Under the pieces are notes generated by a model that worked only from the letters and a program-made list of their open reading frames with translations, was not told the DNA's origin and made no database searches. This document shows, in pieces, positions 1 through 9,103 of a stretch of 64,000 nt of DNA. Where the stretch lies: contig CBDCEE010000008.1 of the NCBI GenBank assembly GCA_965215705.1, positions 248,001 through 312,000 on the forward strand, in the 5' to 3' direction. The DNA is from JAAXPZ01 sp965215705 (GTDB taxonomy: Bacteria; Campylobacterota; Campylobacteria; Campylobacterales; Sulfurovaceae). How positions within the stretch are numbered: the stretch's first letter is position 1; each line of letters opens with the position of its first letter. A program made the translations under genes and the position numbers.

Positions 1-250
1 AAGGACTCATGCCGATCAGTGCTTCTGCGATCTTGACATTGACATTCTCTACAGCTTTGAGTACGCCTTTGCCCATATATCGCTCTCCGCCATCGCGAAG
101 CTCTAGCGCTTCTCTTTTTCCGGTACTTGCACCACTGGGCACGATCGCACTGGCTACTGTACCATCACTGAGACTTACCGTGGCCTTGACCGTAGGGTTT
201 CCTCTGCTATCCATCACTTCATCTGCTACTACATCTTCGATAAAAACCAT
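1..250 (-). CDS. eno: enolase, N-terminal part (cut by window edge)
   Basis: Enolase interconverts 2-phosphoglycerate and phosphoenolpyruvate in the cytoplasm during glycolysis and gluconeogenesis. Reading the minus strand from ATG at 250 gives MVFIEDVVADEVMDSRGNPT and then the conserved PSGASTGKREALELRDGG loop, which is the mobile substrate loop of the family. About 83 residues are present; the rest of the roughly 420-residue protein lies beyond base 1. An AAAGGA ribosome site sits 5-10 bases before the start. No interruption is seen in the visible part. Identification is secure because both N-terminal family signatures are intact. Confidence 0.95.
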   Translation of the reverse strand, partial: MVFIEDVVADEVMDSRGNPTVKATVSLSDGTVASAIVPSGASTGKREALELRDGGERYMGKGVLKAVENVNVKIAEALIGMSP

Positions 251-366
251 CGTGGTTCCTTTGTCATCATATATTATAAGTGTATTTTATCGTTTTTTTC
301 TGTAGATTGTGATAAGTCTTGTACAAGGAGAGAGAATAGGGGCAGAAATAGTATATGGTATTCCGT

Positions 367-387
367 AGGCAGGTGCTATACCTGCCT
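367..387. repeat. perfect hairpin downstream of the OMP gene
   Basis: Arms AGGCAGGT and ACCTGCCT (8 bp, perfect) enclose GCTAT. It lies 8 bases past the stop of the minus-strand outer-membrane protein gene. No T-run follows on either strand, so it may be a weak or factor-assisted terminator, or an mRNA-stabilising hairpin, between this gene and enolase. Confidence 0.5.
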
Positions 388-394
388 AGAGGTT

Positions 395-1024
395 CTAGAA
401 GTCGTAAGTGACACCAGCAGTGACAATATTGGATTTGATATCCAGACTGCCTTCATTATGAAGTAGATTCTGATAATCTACCCAAAGACCCCAGCCTTTT
501 TCCTGATCACCCTGACCATCAAATGTTCTGTTGGAGGCTACAGTATCCGTGTCTTTAGACAGATCATACTCCATACCTACACCAAAGCTAAGGCCACTCT
601 CATCATAGATGACTCCCCTACGATCACACTCTACTTTTGTTTTACCATACCCGATAAGACCATATACATTCAGTGCATCAGTTACGTGATACTGCGGCTT
701 GAGGTAAATTCCATAATGGGTGGTCTCAGAAAAGTTTTTACTCAAGCTTGATTTAAATATACGACCCTCGATACCGATATAGGGATTAAAGTCATATCCG
801 ACTCTCAAAATTCCTCCATAGGTATTGTCTTTAAGTCTTTTATCATCTGCACAAGGGCAATCGAGACTCGTACCAGCCCAAAGTAGACCCAATCCTACAT
901 AGAGAGGAATGGGATTCAATACCGGTACTACCGGAGAAGCTGCAGGTGCTACATTTTTACCTGCCATAACAGCTGTGCTTGTCAAAAGTCCGGCTATGAT
1001 CATTGCTTTTATTGTTTTCATCAT
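395..1024 (-). CDS. small outer-membrane beta-barrel protein
   Basis: A 209-residue secreted protein. Residues 1-22 form a signal peptide (MMKTIKAMIIAGLLTSTAVMAG) and the chain ends in aromatic GVTYDF, the C-terminal phenylalanine signature recognised by the Bam machinery. Alternating strands (GGILRVGYDF, GIYLKPQYHV, LSFGVGMEYDL, GWGLWVDYQNL) suggest an eight-stranded OmpA/OmpW-like barrel; no specific family can be named. A loop carries two cysteines spaced CPC. It starts 7 bases after the stop of the giant surface-protein gene, with TAAGGAGAAC as ribosome site, so the two are almost certainly co-transcribed. It might help display or anchor the large protein, but that is inference. Confidence 0.8.
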   Translation of the reverse strand: MMKTIKAMIIAGLLTSTAVMAGKNVAPAASPVVPVLNPIPLYVGLGLLWAGTSLDCPCADDKRLKDNTYGGILRVGYDFNPYIGIEGRIFKSSLSKNFSETTHYGIYLKPQYHVTDALNVYGLIGYGKTKVECDRRGVIYDESGLSFGVGMEYDLSKDTDTVASNRTFDGQGDQEKGWGLWVDYQNLLHNEGSLDIKSNIVTAGVTYDF

Positions 1025-1031
1025 GTTCTCC

Positions 1032-2852
1032 TTATGCCTGCTGCTCTTCTCTACGGATAAACAAGAGTCCTGCAGAGAGTGTGAGGAACATCATCGCAAG
1101 TAGTGAAGCCATGGTGAGGGCATCACCACCATCAGATGCAACATCTGCACATCCACAATTGATACCAGCATCCAGTGTCAAGACATTGGCACCTGCTTGT
1201 GCATCGACAGGCACAGTAAGCACACCGTTGTTACCCACATCACTGTCTACACCATCTTCCCCTGCATTCACGCCGGTAAAGATATATCCATCATCAAGCT
1301 TATCCTGAGGAATATTGAATCGTACCAGGTATTTTACACCAGCAGGTACATCAAAGCCATATTTTCCATTCTCATCTGTATAGACGACCATCGGATTGCC
1401 ATCTTGATCCAGTACCGGATCACCATTTTCATCTAGCAATTCTACTTTGGCATTGGGGATACCTTGCTCATCTGCATCCTGGATACCATCTGCATTTGCA
1501 TCGATCCAGAAATAATCCCCGATATGTGCAGTAGGCGTAACCCCTGCATCAACAGTCATATTGGTATCACCCCAATCCATTTCAATCAGACCGGTGGTAT
1601 TGTTATGCCCGTGTACATTGGAATCTTTATCTTCTGTACAGACATCACATGCTTTTGTATAATAATAGGCATCATCAAATTGCACTTGATATTTTCCTGG
1701 CTCTGTGACGATAAACTCATACTTCCCGTCTGCATCAGTTGTGGTTGTTGCGACAACATTCCCCTGCTCATCCAGCAGTGTGACCTTCACACCTGCTACA
1801 CCTTTTTCGCCTGGATCTTGTGCCCCGTTGCCATTGTCATCCATCCATACAGTGTCGCCCAGGTGCATCTCACCCAGGAACGGCAGCGTGACCGTCGCAG
1901 GATCAGACTCTATGCCTGCTGCATCGGTTGTTGTATAGGTAAAGACCATTACTTGGTTGCCATCTGTCGGATCTACAGTGAGTTTACTTGGATCAAAGTT
2001 TGGTATAACTTGTCCAGCGGTCACTGGTACACCATCATAATACAAGACACCTGTTGCCGGATCCGGCAGTGTCTTGATGGTGATCGTAGTTGGTGTACCA
2101 TCTTCTGTATCTGTTACAGGAAGTGCAGGCACTGGGTACTGTGTATCACCAGATGGGTTGGACTGAGCAGGCTCTGTCTTATCTTCTGCTACTGGCTTAT
2201 GGTTGATACCAAAGTCTATCTGAGGTATCCCTGTAGTACCGAGTGAGACAGCGATGACACCATCAGCTGCTCCATCGTCTCCTGCGCCTGCAGAGTTGAT
2301 GTTCTCTCCGGTGTTATTCCAGTTGGCTGGAAGATCCGGTGCAGGAGCAGGGTCACCCGGAGTGCCCTCTGTGGTACTCAGTACGATCGTATAGTCTGTA
2401 TTGGCTGTCACACCATCTGCACCTAAGAACTGGTAGGTACCATCATCGGCCAATGGTTTAGTAGCGATCACGTTTCCATCTGCATCTACGAGGTTCACAT
2501 AGAGTTGCTGTCCATCTGGTTTATTGATAGGATCTCCGTTGACATTGCCATCACCGTTTCCATCATCGAACAGGGTTCCTGAGATACCCAGACCGGTAAA
2601 CGGCATAGTTACTGTCGCAGGGTCTGACTCTACGCCTGCTGCATCCGTTGTCGTATAGGTAAAGACTACTGTTTGATCTCCATCTATTGGATCGACAGTG
2701 AGTTTACTTGGGTCAAAGTTAGGAATCGGTGTCCCCGCTACTACTGGCTGACCATCATAGTAAAGTGTCGCATTGTTCGGTAATGTTTTGATAGTAATTG
2801 TACTTGGCTTACCATCTTCATCATCTGAATAATCCAATGGAGGTACAGTCAC
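1032..2852 (-). CDS. C-terminal fragment of the surface protein with putative sorting tail
   Basis: This 606-residue frame holds the C-terminal part. It has two diverged Ig-like/SdrD-like repeats, then two SdrD B-like domains at about residues 329-440 (HLGDTVWMDDNGNGAQDPGE) and 441-560 (HIGDYFWIDANADGIQDADE). The last 40 residues have a tripartite shape: CGCADVASDGGDAL, a hydrophobic helix (MASLLAMMFLTLSAGLLFI) and the basic end RREEQQA. That layout resembles CTERM-type sorting signals recognised by exosortase- or sortase-like enzymes, but I cannot match it to a named class. The barrel gene at 395-1024 follows 7 bases later. Domain assignment is secure; the tail's function is inferred. Confidence 0.8.
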   Translation of the reverse strand: MTVPPLDYSDDEDGKPSTITIKTLPNNATLYYDGQPVVAGTPIPNFDPSKLTVDPIDGDQTVVFTYTTTDAAGVESDPATVTMPFTGLGISGTLFDDGNGDGNVNGDPINKPDGQQLYVNLVDADGNVIATKPLADDGTYQFLGADGVTANTDYTIVLSTTEGTPGDPAPAPDLPANWNNTGENINSAGAGDDGAADGVIAVSLGTTGIPQIDFGINHKPVAEDKTEPAQSNPSGDTQYPVPALPVTDTEDGTPTTITIKTLPDPATGVLYYDGVPVTAGQVIPNFDPSKLTVDPTDGNQVMVFTYTTTDAAGIESDPATVTLPFLGEMHLGDTVWMDDNGNGAQDPGEKGVAGVKVTLLDEQGNVVATTTTDADGKYEFIVTEPGKYQVQFDDAYYYTKACDVCTEDKDSNVHGHNNTTGLIEMDWGDTNMTVDAGVTPTAHIGDYFWIDANADGIQDADEQGIPNAKVELLDENGDPVLDQDGNPMVVYTDENGKYGFDVPAGVKYLVRFNIPQDKLDDGYIFTGVNAGEDGVDSDVGNNGVLTVPVDAQAGANVLTLDAGINCGCADVASDGGDALTMASLLAMMFLTLSAGLLFIRREEQQA

Positions 2853-2872
2853 TTGCGTGTTACCACCTGGGT

Positions 2873-3337
2873 TTAGTACTGTTGGCTTGGTCTCATCATA
2901 GCTATTGGCTTATGGTTGATACCGAAGTCATTGTTCGGGTTGGTAGTAGTGTTACCAGTCGTGAGAGTCATTTTACCGTCTCCCGCACCATTAACTTGTC
3001 CATCATTACCATTACCCGTATTATTTGGTTGTTCACCATCTGCATTGTTCCAGTTAGCTGGAAGATCTGTTGCTGGTGCAGGATCCCCTACTGTTCCTTG
3101 CGTTACACCTAAAACTATTGAATATTCAGTATTGGCGGTCACACCATCTGCACTTGTAAAGGCATAGGCACCCGTGTCATCTACTGGAATACTTGCCATC
3201 ACATTACCATTGCTATCTAGCAATGTAGCATAGAGTTGTGTACCGTCTGGTTTATTAATAGGTGTACCATTTATACTGGCATCACCACTACCATCATCAA
3301 ACACATGTCCTGAAAGTGTTACACCGGTAAACGGCAT
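2873..3337 (-). CDS. repeat fragment of the surface protein
   Basis: This 154-residue frame is another near-identical SdrD-like half-repeat (SGHVFDDGSGDASINGTP to DFGINHKPIA). It loses frame near 2900, where one T present in both sister copies is missing. It is an internal piece of the giant protein. Confidence 0.6.
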   Translation of the reverse strand: MPFTGVTLSGHVFDDGSGDASINGTPINKPDGTQLYATLLDSNGNVMASIPVDDTGAYAFTSADGVTANTEYSIVLGVTQGTVGDPAPATDLPANWNNADGEQPNNTGNGNDGQVNGAGDGKMTLTTGNTTTNPNNDFGINHKPIAMMRPSQQY

Positions 3338-4385
3338 AGTTACTGTCAGGGTCTGACTCTACGCCTGCTGCATCCGTTGTCGTATAGGTAAAGACTACTG
3401 TTTGATCTCCATCTATTGGATCGACAGTGAGTTTACTTGGGTCAAAGTTAGGAATCGGTGTCCCCGCTACTACTGGCTGACCATCATAGTAAAGTGTCAT
3501 CGGTAATGTTTTGATAGTAATTGTACTTGGCTTACCATCTTCATCATCTGAATAATCCAATGGAGGTACAGTCACTTGCGTGTTACCACCTGGGTTTAGT
3601 ACTGTTGGCTTGGTCTCATCATTAGCTATTGGCTTATGGTTGATACCGAAGTCATTGTTCGGGTTGGTAGTAGTGTTACCAGTCGTGAGAGTCATTTTAC
3701 CGTCTCCCGCACCATTAACTTGTCCATCATTACCATTACCCGTATTATTTGGTTGTTCACCATCTGCATTGTTCCAGTTAGCTGGAAGATCTGTTGCTGG
3801 TGCAGGATCCCCTACTGTTCCTTGCGTTACACCTAAAACTATTGAATATTCAGTATTGGCGGTCACACCATCTGCACTTGTAAAGGCATAGGCACCCGTG
3901 TCATCTACTGGAATACTTGCCATCACATTACCATTGCTATCTAGCAATGTAGCATAGAGTTGTGTACCGTCTGGTTTATTAATAGGTGTACCATTTATAC
4001 TGGCATCACCACTACCATCATCAAACACATGTCCTGAAAGTGTTACACCGGTAAACGGCATAGTTACTGTCGCAGGGTCTGACTCTACGCCTGCTGCATC
4101 CGTTGTCGTATAGGTAAAGACTACTGTTTGATCTCCATCTATTGGATCGACAGTGAGTTTACTTGGGTCAAAGTTAGGAATCGGTGTCCCCGCTACTACT
4201 GGCTGACCATCATAGTAAAGTGTCGCATTGTTCGGTAATGTTTTGATAGTAATTGTACTTGGCTTACCATCTTCATCATCTGAATAATCCAATGGAGGTA
4301 CAGTCACTTGCGTGTTACCACCTGGGTTTAGTACTGTTGGCTTGGTCTCATCATTAGCTATTGGCTTATGGTTGATCGAAGTCAT
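3297..4385 (-). CDS. repeat fragment of the surface protein (one intact 244-aa unit)
   Basis: This 362-residue frame has the only uninterrupted copy of the repeat unit: an Ig/cadherin-like half (VTVPPLDYSDDEDGKPST, TLYYDGQPVVAG, FTYTTTDAAGVESDPATVT) followed by an SdrD-like half (SGHVFDDGSGDASINGTP through NNDFGINHKP). A second Ig-like half follows, lacking six bases (in frame) at about 3498 and two bases at about 3346 against its sisters. It is an internal piece of the giant protein. Confidence 0.6.
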   Translation of the reverse strand: MTSINHKPIANDETKPTVLNPGGNTQVTVPPLDYSDDEDGKPSTITIKTLPNNATLYYDGQPVVAGTPIPNFDPSKLTVDPIDGDQTVVFTYTTTDAAGVESDPATVTMPFTGVTLSGHVFDDGSGDASINGTPINKPDGTQLYATLLDSNGNVMASIPVDDTGAYAFTSADGVTANTEYSIVLGVTQGTVGDPAPATDLPANWNNADGEQPNNTGNGNDGQVNGAGDGKMTLTTGNTTTNPNNDFGINHKPIANDETKPTVLNPGGNTQVTVPPLDYSDDEDGKPSTITIKTLPMTLYYDGQPVVAGTPIPNFDPSKLTVDPIDGDQTVVFTYTTTDAAGVESDPDSNYAVYRCNTFRTCV

Positions 4386-4833
4386 TGTTCGGGTTGGTAG
4401 TAGTGTTACCAGTCGTGAGAGTCATTTTACCGTCTCCCGCACCATTAACTTGTCCATCATTACCATTACCCGTATTATTTGGTTGTTCACCATCTGCATT
4501 GTTCCAGTTAGCTGGAAGATCTGTTGCTGGTGCAGGATCCCCTACTGTTCCTTGCGTTACACCTAAAACTATTGAATATTCAGTATTGGCGGTCACACCA
4601 TCTGCACTTGTAAAGGCATAGGCACCCGTGTCATCTACTGGAATACTTGCCATCACATTACCATTGCTATCTAGCAATGTAGCATAGAGTTGTGTACCGT
4701 CTGGTTTATTAATAGGTGTACCATTTATACTGGCATCACCACTACCATCATCAAACACATGTCCTGAAAGTGTTACACGGTAAACGGCATAGTTACTGTC
4801 GCAGGGTCTGACTCTACCATCCTCATCAAACAC
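4366..4833 (-). CDS. repeat fragment of the surface protein
   Basis: This 155-residue frame contains one copy of the SdrD-like half of the 244-residue repeat (SGHVFDDGSGDASINGTP, LPANWNNADGEQPNNT). It is joined to neighbours only by indels: a C is missing near 4777 and two bases are missing near 4375 relative to the sister copies. It is a piece of the giant protein, not an independent gene. Confidence 0.6.
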   Translation of the reverse strand: MFDEDGRVRPCDSNYAVYRVTLSGHVFDDGSGDASINGTPINKPDGTQLYATLLDSNGNVMASIPVDDTGAYAFTSADGVTANTEYSIVLGVTQGTVGDPAPATDLPANWNNADGEQPNNTGNGNDGQVNGAGDGKMTLTTGNTTTNPNNDFDQP

Positions 4834-4852
4834 TGTATATTTAAAGCTGCAG

Positions 4853-7800
4853 TTAACTCACCATCATTAGGATCAAGCGTGTTGGATCGTAATTATCAAT
4901 CGTTTGCCCAGCAACAACTAGTACTCCATCATAATAAAGTGTTGCATTTGTAGGCAATTCAGTAATCTTAATTTTCGTAGGTACAACATCGCCGTCTTCT
5001 AAATCGCTCTTTTCGAGTGTTGGAACAGTTACTTGAGTTGAACCACCTGGATTCATCTCACTTGGTTTATTCTTATTTACTGCATCTGGTTTTTTATTAA
5101 TTCCAAAGTCATTATTTGGCACATCCACTGTACCTACAATAATCTCTGCAATTATACCATCGTTCGTACCATCATTGCCATTTGTACCTGTATTGCTTGG
5201 CTGTTGTCCAGTGTTATTCCAGTTGCCGGGGAGTGTAGTTGTTATTGCATTTTGTACTGTTGAAAGTACCACTTTATATTTACTGTTCGCGCGTACACCA
5301 TCATCACCGTCAAAACTATAGGTCCCGTCTGCTGCTATAGGTGTAGTGGCAAGAATACTACCATCTTCAGCTAATAATGTTGCATATAGCTGTTCACCAT
5401 CGGGTTTGTTGATCGGATTGCCGTTGACGTTACCGTCTCCATCACCATCATTGAAGATATGACCAGAGATCACGGGAGTATTGAGACCCAGATCGACATT
5501 AGGATTATCCTCGGCTACGCCCAAAGTGATCGTATCGGTCGTAGCGGTTGCTCCCGCGTCTTTGGTCGCATCGGAATCCTTCTCATCATCGCCGCCTGCA
5601 CCTTTGGGGCTGACGAGATAGCCTTCTGGCAAGTCAAATCGTACTTTATAACCACCATGATTGAGGTTATCAAAGAGATATTTACCATCACCATCGGTTG
5701 TGACAACATACGGCAGCCCTGTAGTTGGATCATTAACAGGATTCCCTGCATCATCAAGCAGGTGGACTTTGACACCCGGGATAGCTGCTTCTCCAGCATC
5801 CTGGATACCGTTTTTGTCTTTGTCATACCAGACAAAGTCTCCCAGTGTGCTGCCTACAACTGGCGCAGCCACAGAGCTTGAGAGTACCGGGTTGGTAATC
5901 TCATTGGCAGACGCTCCTGAGGTGTTCGAGTAGTTATCACCCTTGAGATTGTTACGTACTTTCACATCTGCCCACATCTGACAGATCGCCTGAGGCTCCA
6001 TCGTAGCACCTTTGGCACGTACTGCTGTAACCGCTTTCAAGCCATTCTCTCCAGCAGGGAAAGTATAGTTACTAGAAGCAATTGTACAGCCATTTGGGCC
6101 AGCTTCTGTACCCTCGCACCAGATAGAGTCAGCACTACCAATTATATTGGCTGCACTGACGGTTGGTGCCTGGTCGATCGTTCCTGGAACAGCATTGGTG
6201 TAGTAGAACTTCACATTGGCAGTATCACATACCGCCGGAGAATCATCTGCTGCTTTAAACTTAGCCCTGGAGAAGTACATCTCTCCATGATAATCCGTGT
6301 TGATCTTACGTTTTTGATTTTGATTGCCTGCAAACTTCAAAGCATTCGCATTTCCATCACCTATAAAAGGAATGATATCGATGATATCTACATTGTGTAC
6401 ATCCGCATCATACCCAGATCGCACGTCCATCGTAAACCAGATCTCTTTGAAATCCGTAGTACGCTCTCGCTGCTCAGGGTAATCAGGGTTGTCTACTGTC
6501 TTTTTGACGATGATGAGAGAGGAGGGGACATTGATATTTACTCCTATCTCAGCAGTTCTCTGTGTGATAGGAGAAGCATCCGTACTAGAGACGATTGAGG
6601 TAGTGTTGAAGTTAGTACCACTGTTAGCAGAAGCCCCTACTTGTATCGTATAGTTCAGATCAGGGATACCAGGAGCATTGATAGGTACAGCTGCACCCAG
6701 ATCCCAGATCAGTACCTGATTTACGCCATCCACACAAGGACGCTTGTAGTTCGCTTCAGCAGCGATCGCTTCGGCACAAGTACCGATCACCGGCTCGCCA
6801 AATTCGAGATTCAGTTTACCCGGTTCATGAATGGTTACTGCTGATCCTGCCTTGTATTTGAATGCTTTAGGAAGGATATCGATGATCTTGACATCACCTG
6901 TACCATCTAAACCGGTATCGTTAGTATAAGAGCTTTTGAGGGTATAGATGACCTCATCTCCCAGTCCTGCACCGGTACGGTTCTCAAGCTTTTTGATACG
7001 TGCTTTAGCACCTGAAAAGATGAGACGATCACCATGGGTTCCGGAGTGAGTGCCTGGGTAAACGCCTGGCTTATATGTATTCTCAGCCCAATCATTTTGA
7101 CCGCTTCTTTTATGTGTCGCAAAGTCTGTCAATAGATCGTTATTATTCAGTGGTGCATTTGTTACCAGATCTATATCACGTACTTTAGAATTCGTTACCA
7201 GATAAATATAAGCTCCAGAAGGGACTTCTACCCCTGGCTTCAGGGTATAACGTACTTTGGTTACACCCAGTGCAGTAGCCGAAGCAGCTGCGAAGTCAGT
7301 GGTCCAGCCCTGATCCGTCGTACACTCAGCATTCACCTCATTGGGGTGGGCAACAGTAGTATCTCCATTTTTGGACGGCAACCAGGTGTCATCAATATAG
7401 CTCGTTCCATACTCGATAATATAAGGAAAAGCATTAACATCATTTTTGTATTGATCGTCTCCCTGACCTATATAGAAACGGAAAGGCCATTCTGGTTTGC
7501 CATAGTATTGGTTTTGTATGACTGTATAGTTAGCGTTGTCTTGTACTGCCTGAAGCTTATAGCGATAAGCATCAAACACATCACAGTGGGTATCTTCGGT
7601 GAAGGGCGTTCCTCCCGTGTTGCTGGTAACCATCCAGGTAGAGAACTCACTCCCTTTGTTGACAATACCATCACCTGAGCGATATCCTGTTCCGATATAA
7701 CCAGCAATACTTGCGCCCCCTACATTTGGATGCTGTGTACCACGAAGATACTTATCCCAGCTACCTGCAGAGTAATAGAGTGTCAGATCATAGTGATTGT

Positions 7801-9103
7801 CTTTTTCACTCTCTGTTTCCCCAGCAAAGTTGCTATGGTTTGTCGGCGTTGTGGGATCAAACTCATTCATTTTGTTTACAGTGGGATACTCACCATCATC
7901 TGCAGTTCCTTCGACACCATCTACACCTTTTTTAACGCTTTCAAGCGGAATAAAGATATAGACATTTCCGATCGCAGCGATCGCACGGTTAACGGGCAGA
8001 TCTCTTCCGTAGTAATCTTTAGTAGGATAGTGATCGAGGGTCGCATCCACATGCTCTACTTTGATAGCAATATCTGTGCCTGCGCCAGCTTGTGTACAGG
8101 TGATCACTTGCTCATCTTTGGCTGCCAGTATATGACGGTCAGGGTAGTTGTCCCCATGGATACACCCTGCACCGATACAGGTAATCGGATCACGCCCGCC
8201 CTCATATCCATCCTGACTAGTAGAACGTCCATTCATCGTACAGCTCATCAATGTACTATCCGCAGGCATCTGATCCATGACGTCCTTGAATTCAAAAGTC
8301 GCGTCATCGCCCATAGATTCATTTCCTACAATCGGGTTGACTGAATCAACCTCACCACCACCTCGCGTCACCTCATCTGACTCGATATAGAACTTATAGT
8401 CTATAAACCACCCTTTGTCCAGGACGCCATCACCATCATAATCATATTCTCCTCCCGCTCTGTACGTATAGGCAGATTTCTCTAGGTTCCAGCGAGGAGC
8501 AGCCGTCACGGTCAGAGAGTTACCATCAGTGTTATCCTCACTGACATTGGCTCCGGTGGCATCTTCGAGTTTGAAGTTGATATCGCCTGGCTGCGTACCG
8601 CTAGGCGTACCACCCAGTACACGTACCGGGAATTTGAGGTCTTCTGCGTAGGTACCCGCGTCATTTTTATCAAAGTCCTTACGTACACAGATGATCGTCT
8701 GCTTATCAGCAGAGATGCTTGACTCAGTTGGATCACAGTCACCCGGAAGATCCGTATACTCATACCAGCCGTTGGCAGGAAGCGTACCGGTGATAGTAAC
8801 TTTCTCATCTCCGCCAGTAGGATCAATTGGGTCAGAATCATTGGGATGGCCATTCCATCGCCATCCAGCTACAGCTTCAAATACATCGTTGGTACGTACC
8901 AACAAGTCACCATCATAGGTATCATCCGTTTGGTTCTCAAGCACCCCACCATCATAGCCAGGATCCGTAGCAAAGTCACATCCCGGAGTCGGGTCATTAG
9001 GACAGATCTGCCGTCCGTTTACCAGGTCAGTGGTCTGGTTGATCGCTCCAACGATCCCCCCCTGTTTTTCCATATTTGGTGACGATATAGACATCCCCAC
9101 CAA
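4853..9103 (-). CDS. N-terminal large fragment of the SdrD-like surface protein
   Basis: This 1416-residue open frame carries the N-terminal half of the giant protein without its signal peptide, which lies in another frame at 9056-9164. Residues 1 to about 690 are a Cys-containing region I cannot assign. Residues from about 705 resemble DUF11-type adhesin modules (LENRTGAGLGDEVIYTLKSS, VKIIDILPKAF). Residues about 1087-1195 are an SdrD B-like domain (LGDFVWYDKDKNGIQDAGE, with Asp/Asn residues typical of calcium loops). The first divergent copy of the Ig-like repeat unit follows (SGHIFNDGDGDGNVNGN). The frame ends early at 4853, where three or more single-base indels within about 60 bp separate it from homologous sequence in the next frame. 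Confidence 0.8.
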   Translation of the reverse strand: MVGMSISSPNMEKQGGIVGAINQTTDLVNGRQICPNDPTPGCDFATDPGYDGGVLENQTDDTYDGDLLVRTNDVFEAVAGWRWNGHPNDSDPIDPTGGDEKVTITGTLPANGWYEYTDLPGDCDPTESSISADKQTIICVRKDFDKNDAGTYAEDLKFPVRVLGGTPSGTQPGDINFKLEDATGANVSEDNTDGNSLTVTAAPRWNLEKSAYTYRAGGEYDYDGDGVLDKGWFIDYKFYIESDEVTRGGGEVDSVNPIVGNESMGDDATFEFKDVMDQMPADSTLMSCTMNGRSTSQDGYEGGRDPITCIGAGCIHGDNYPDRHILAAKDEQVITCTQAGAGTDIAIKVEHVDATLDHYPTKDYYGRDLPVNRAIAAIGNVYIFIPLESVKKGVDGVEGTADDGEYPTVNKMNEFDPTTPTNHSNFAGETESEKDNHYDLTLYYSAGSWDKYLRGTQHPNVGGASIAGYIGTGYRSGDGIVNKGSEFSTWMVTSNTGGTPFTEDTHCDVFDAYRYKLQAVQDNANYTVIQNQYYGKPEWPFRFYIGQGDDQYKNDVNAFPYIIEYGTSYIDDTWLPSKNGDTTVAHPNEVNAECTTDQGWTTDFAAASATALGVTKVRYTLKPGVEVPSGAYIYLVTNSKVRDIDLVTNAPLNNNDLLTDFATHKRSGQNDWAENTYKPGVYPGTHSGTHGDRLIFSGAKARIKKLENRTGAGLGDEVIYTLKSSYTNDTGLDGTGDVKIIDILPKAFKYKAGSAVTIHEPGKLNLEFGEPVIGTCAEAIAAEANYKRPCVDGVNQVLIWDLGAAVPINAPGIPDLNYTIQVGASANSGTNFNTTSIVSSTDASPITQRTAEIGVNINVPSSLIIVKKTVDNPDYPEQRERTTDFKEIWFTMDVRSGYDADVHNVDIIDIIPFIGDGNANALKFAGNQNQKRKINTDYHGEMYFSRAKFKAADDSPAVCDTANVKFYYTNAVPGTIDQAPTVSAANIIGSADSIWCEGTEAGPNGCTIASSNYTFPAGENGLKAVTAVRAKGATMEPQAICQMWADVKVRNNLKGDNYSNTSGASANEITNPVLSSSVAAPVVGSTLGDFVWYDKDKNGIQDAGEAAIPGVKVHLLDDAGNPVNDPTTGLPYVVTTDGDGKYLFDNLNHGGYKVRFDLPEGYLVSPKGAGGDDEKDSDATKDAGATATTDTITLGVAEDNPNVDLGLNTPVISGHIFNDGDGDGNVNGNPINKPDGEQLYATLLAEDGSILATTPIAADGTYSFDGDDGVRANSKYKVVLSTVQNAITTTLPGNWNNTGQQPSNTGTNGNDGTNDGIIAEIIVGTVDVPNNDFGINKKPDAVNKNKPSEMNPGGSTQVTVPTLEKSDLEDGDVVPTKIKITELPTNATLYYDGVLVVAGQTIDNYDPTRLILMMVS
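9056..9062 (-). repeat. seven-G run at the frame break after the signal peptide
   Basis: On the coding strand a run of seven G follows ...YGKT. With seven G the signal-peptide frame ends in TGA after 45 codons; with six it would read ...KTGG-IVGAINQTTD and join the 1416-residue frame. Poly-G tracts are the usual phase-variation switches in Campylobacterota, but seven is short for one, so a base-calling error is also possible. Confidence 0.6.

Larger units (their letters stand above)
2602..4815. repeat. tandem 732-bp near-identical repeats, about three copies
   Basis: Landmark words recur with fixed spacing: gttggcttgg starts at 2881, 3604 and 4336, giving periods of 723 and 732 bp. The 9-bp difference equals the small deletions seen in the first interval (1 + 2 + 6). 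A further partial copy runs from about 4380 to 4815. Each full unit encodes 244 residues (one Ig-like plus one SdrD-like half). Near-identity at DNA level points to recent duplication or ongoing recombination, and makes the region prone to assembly error. Confidence 0.9.

Noticed and set aside
9..305. 98-residue frame on the plus strand
   Set aside because: It is antisense to the enolase start, whose motifs are unmistakable.
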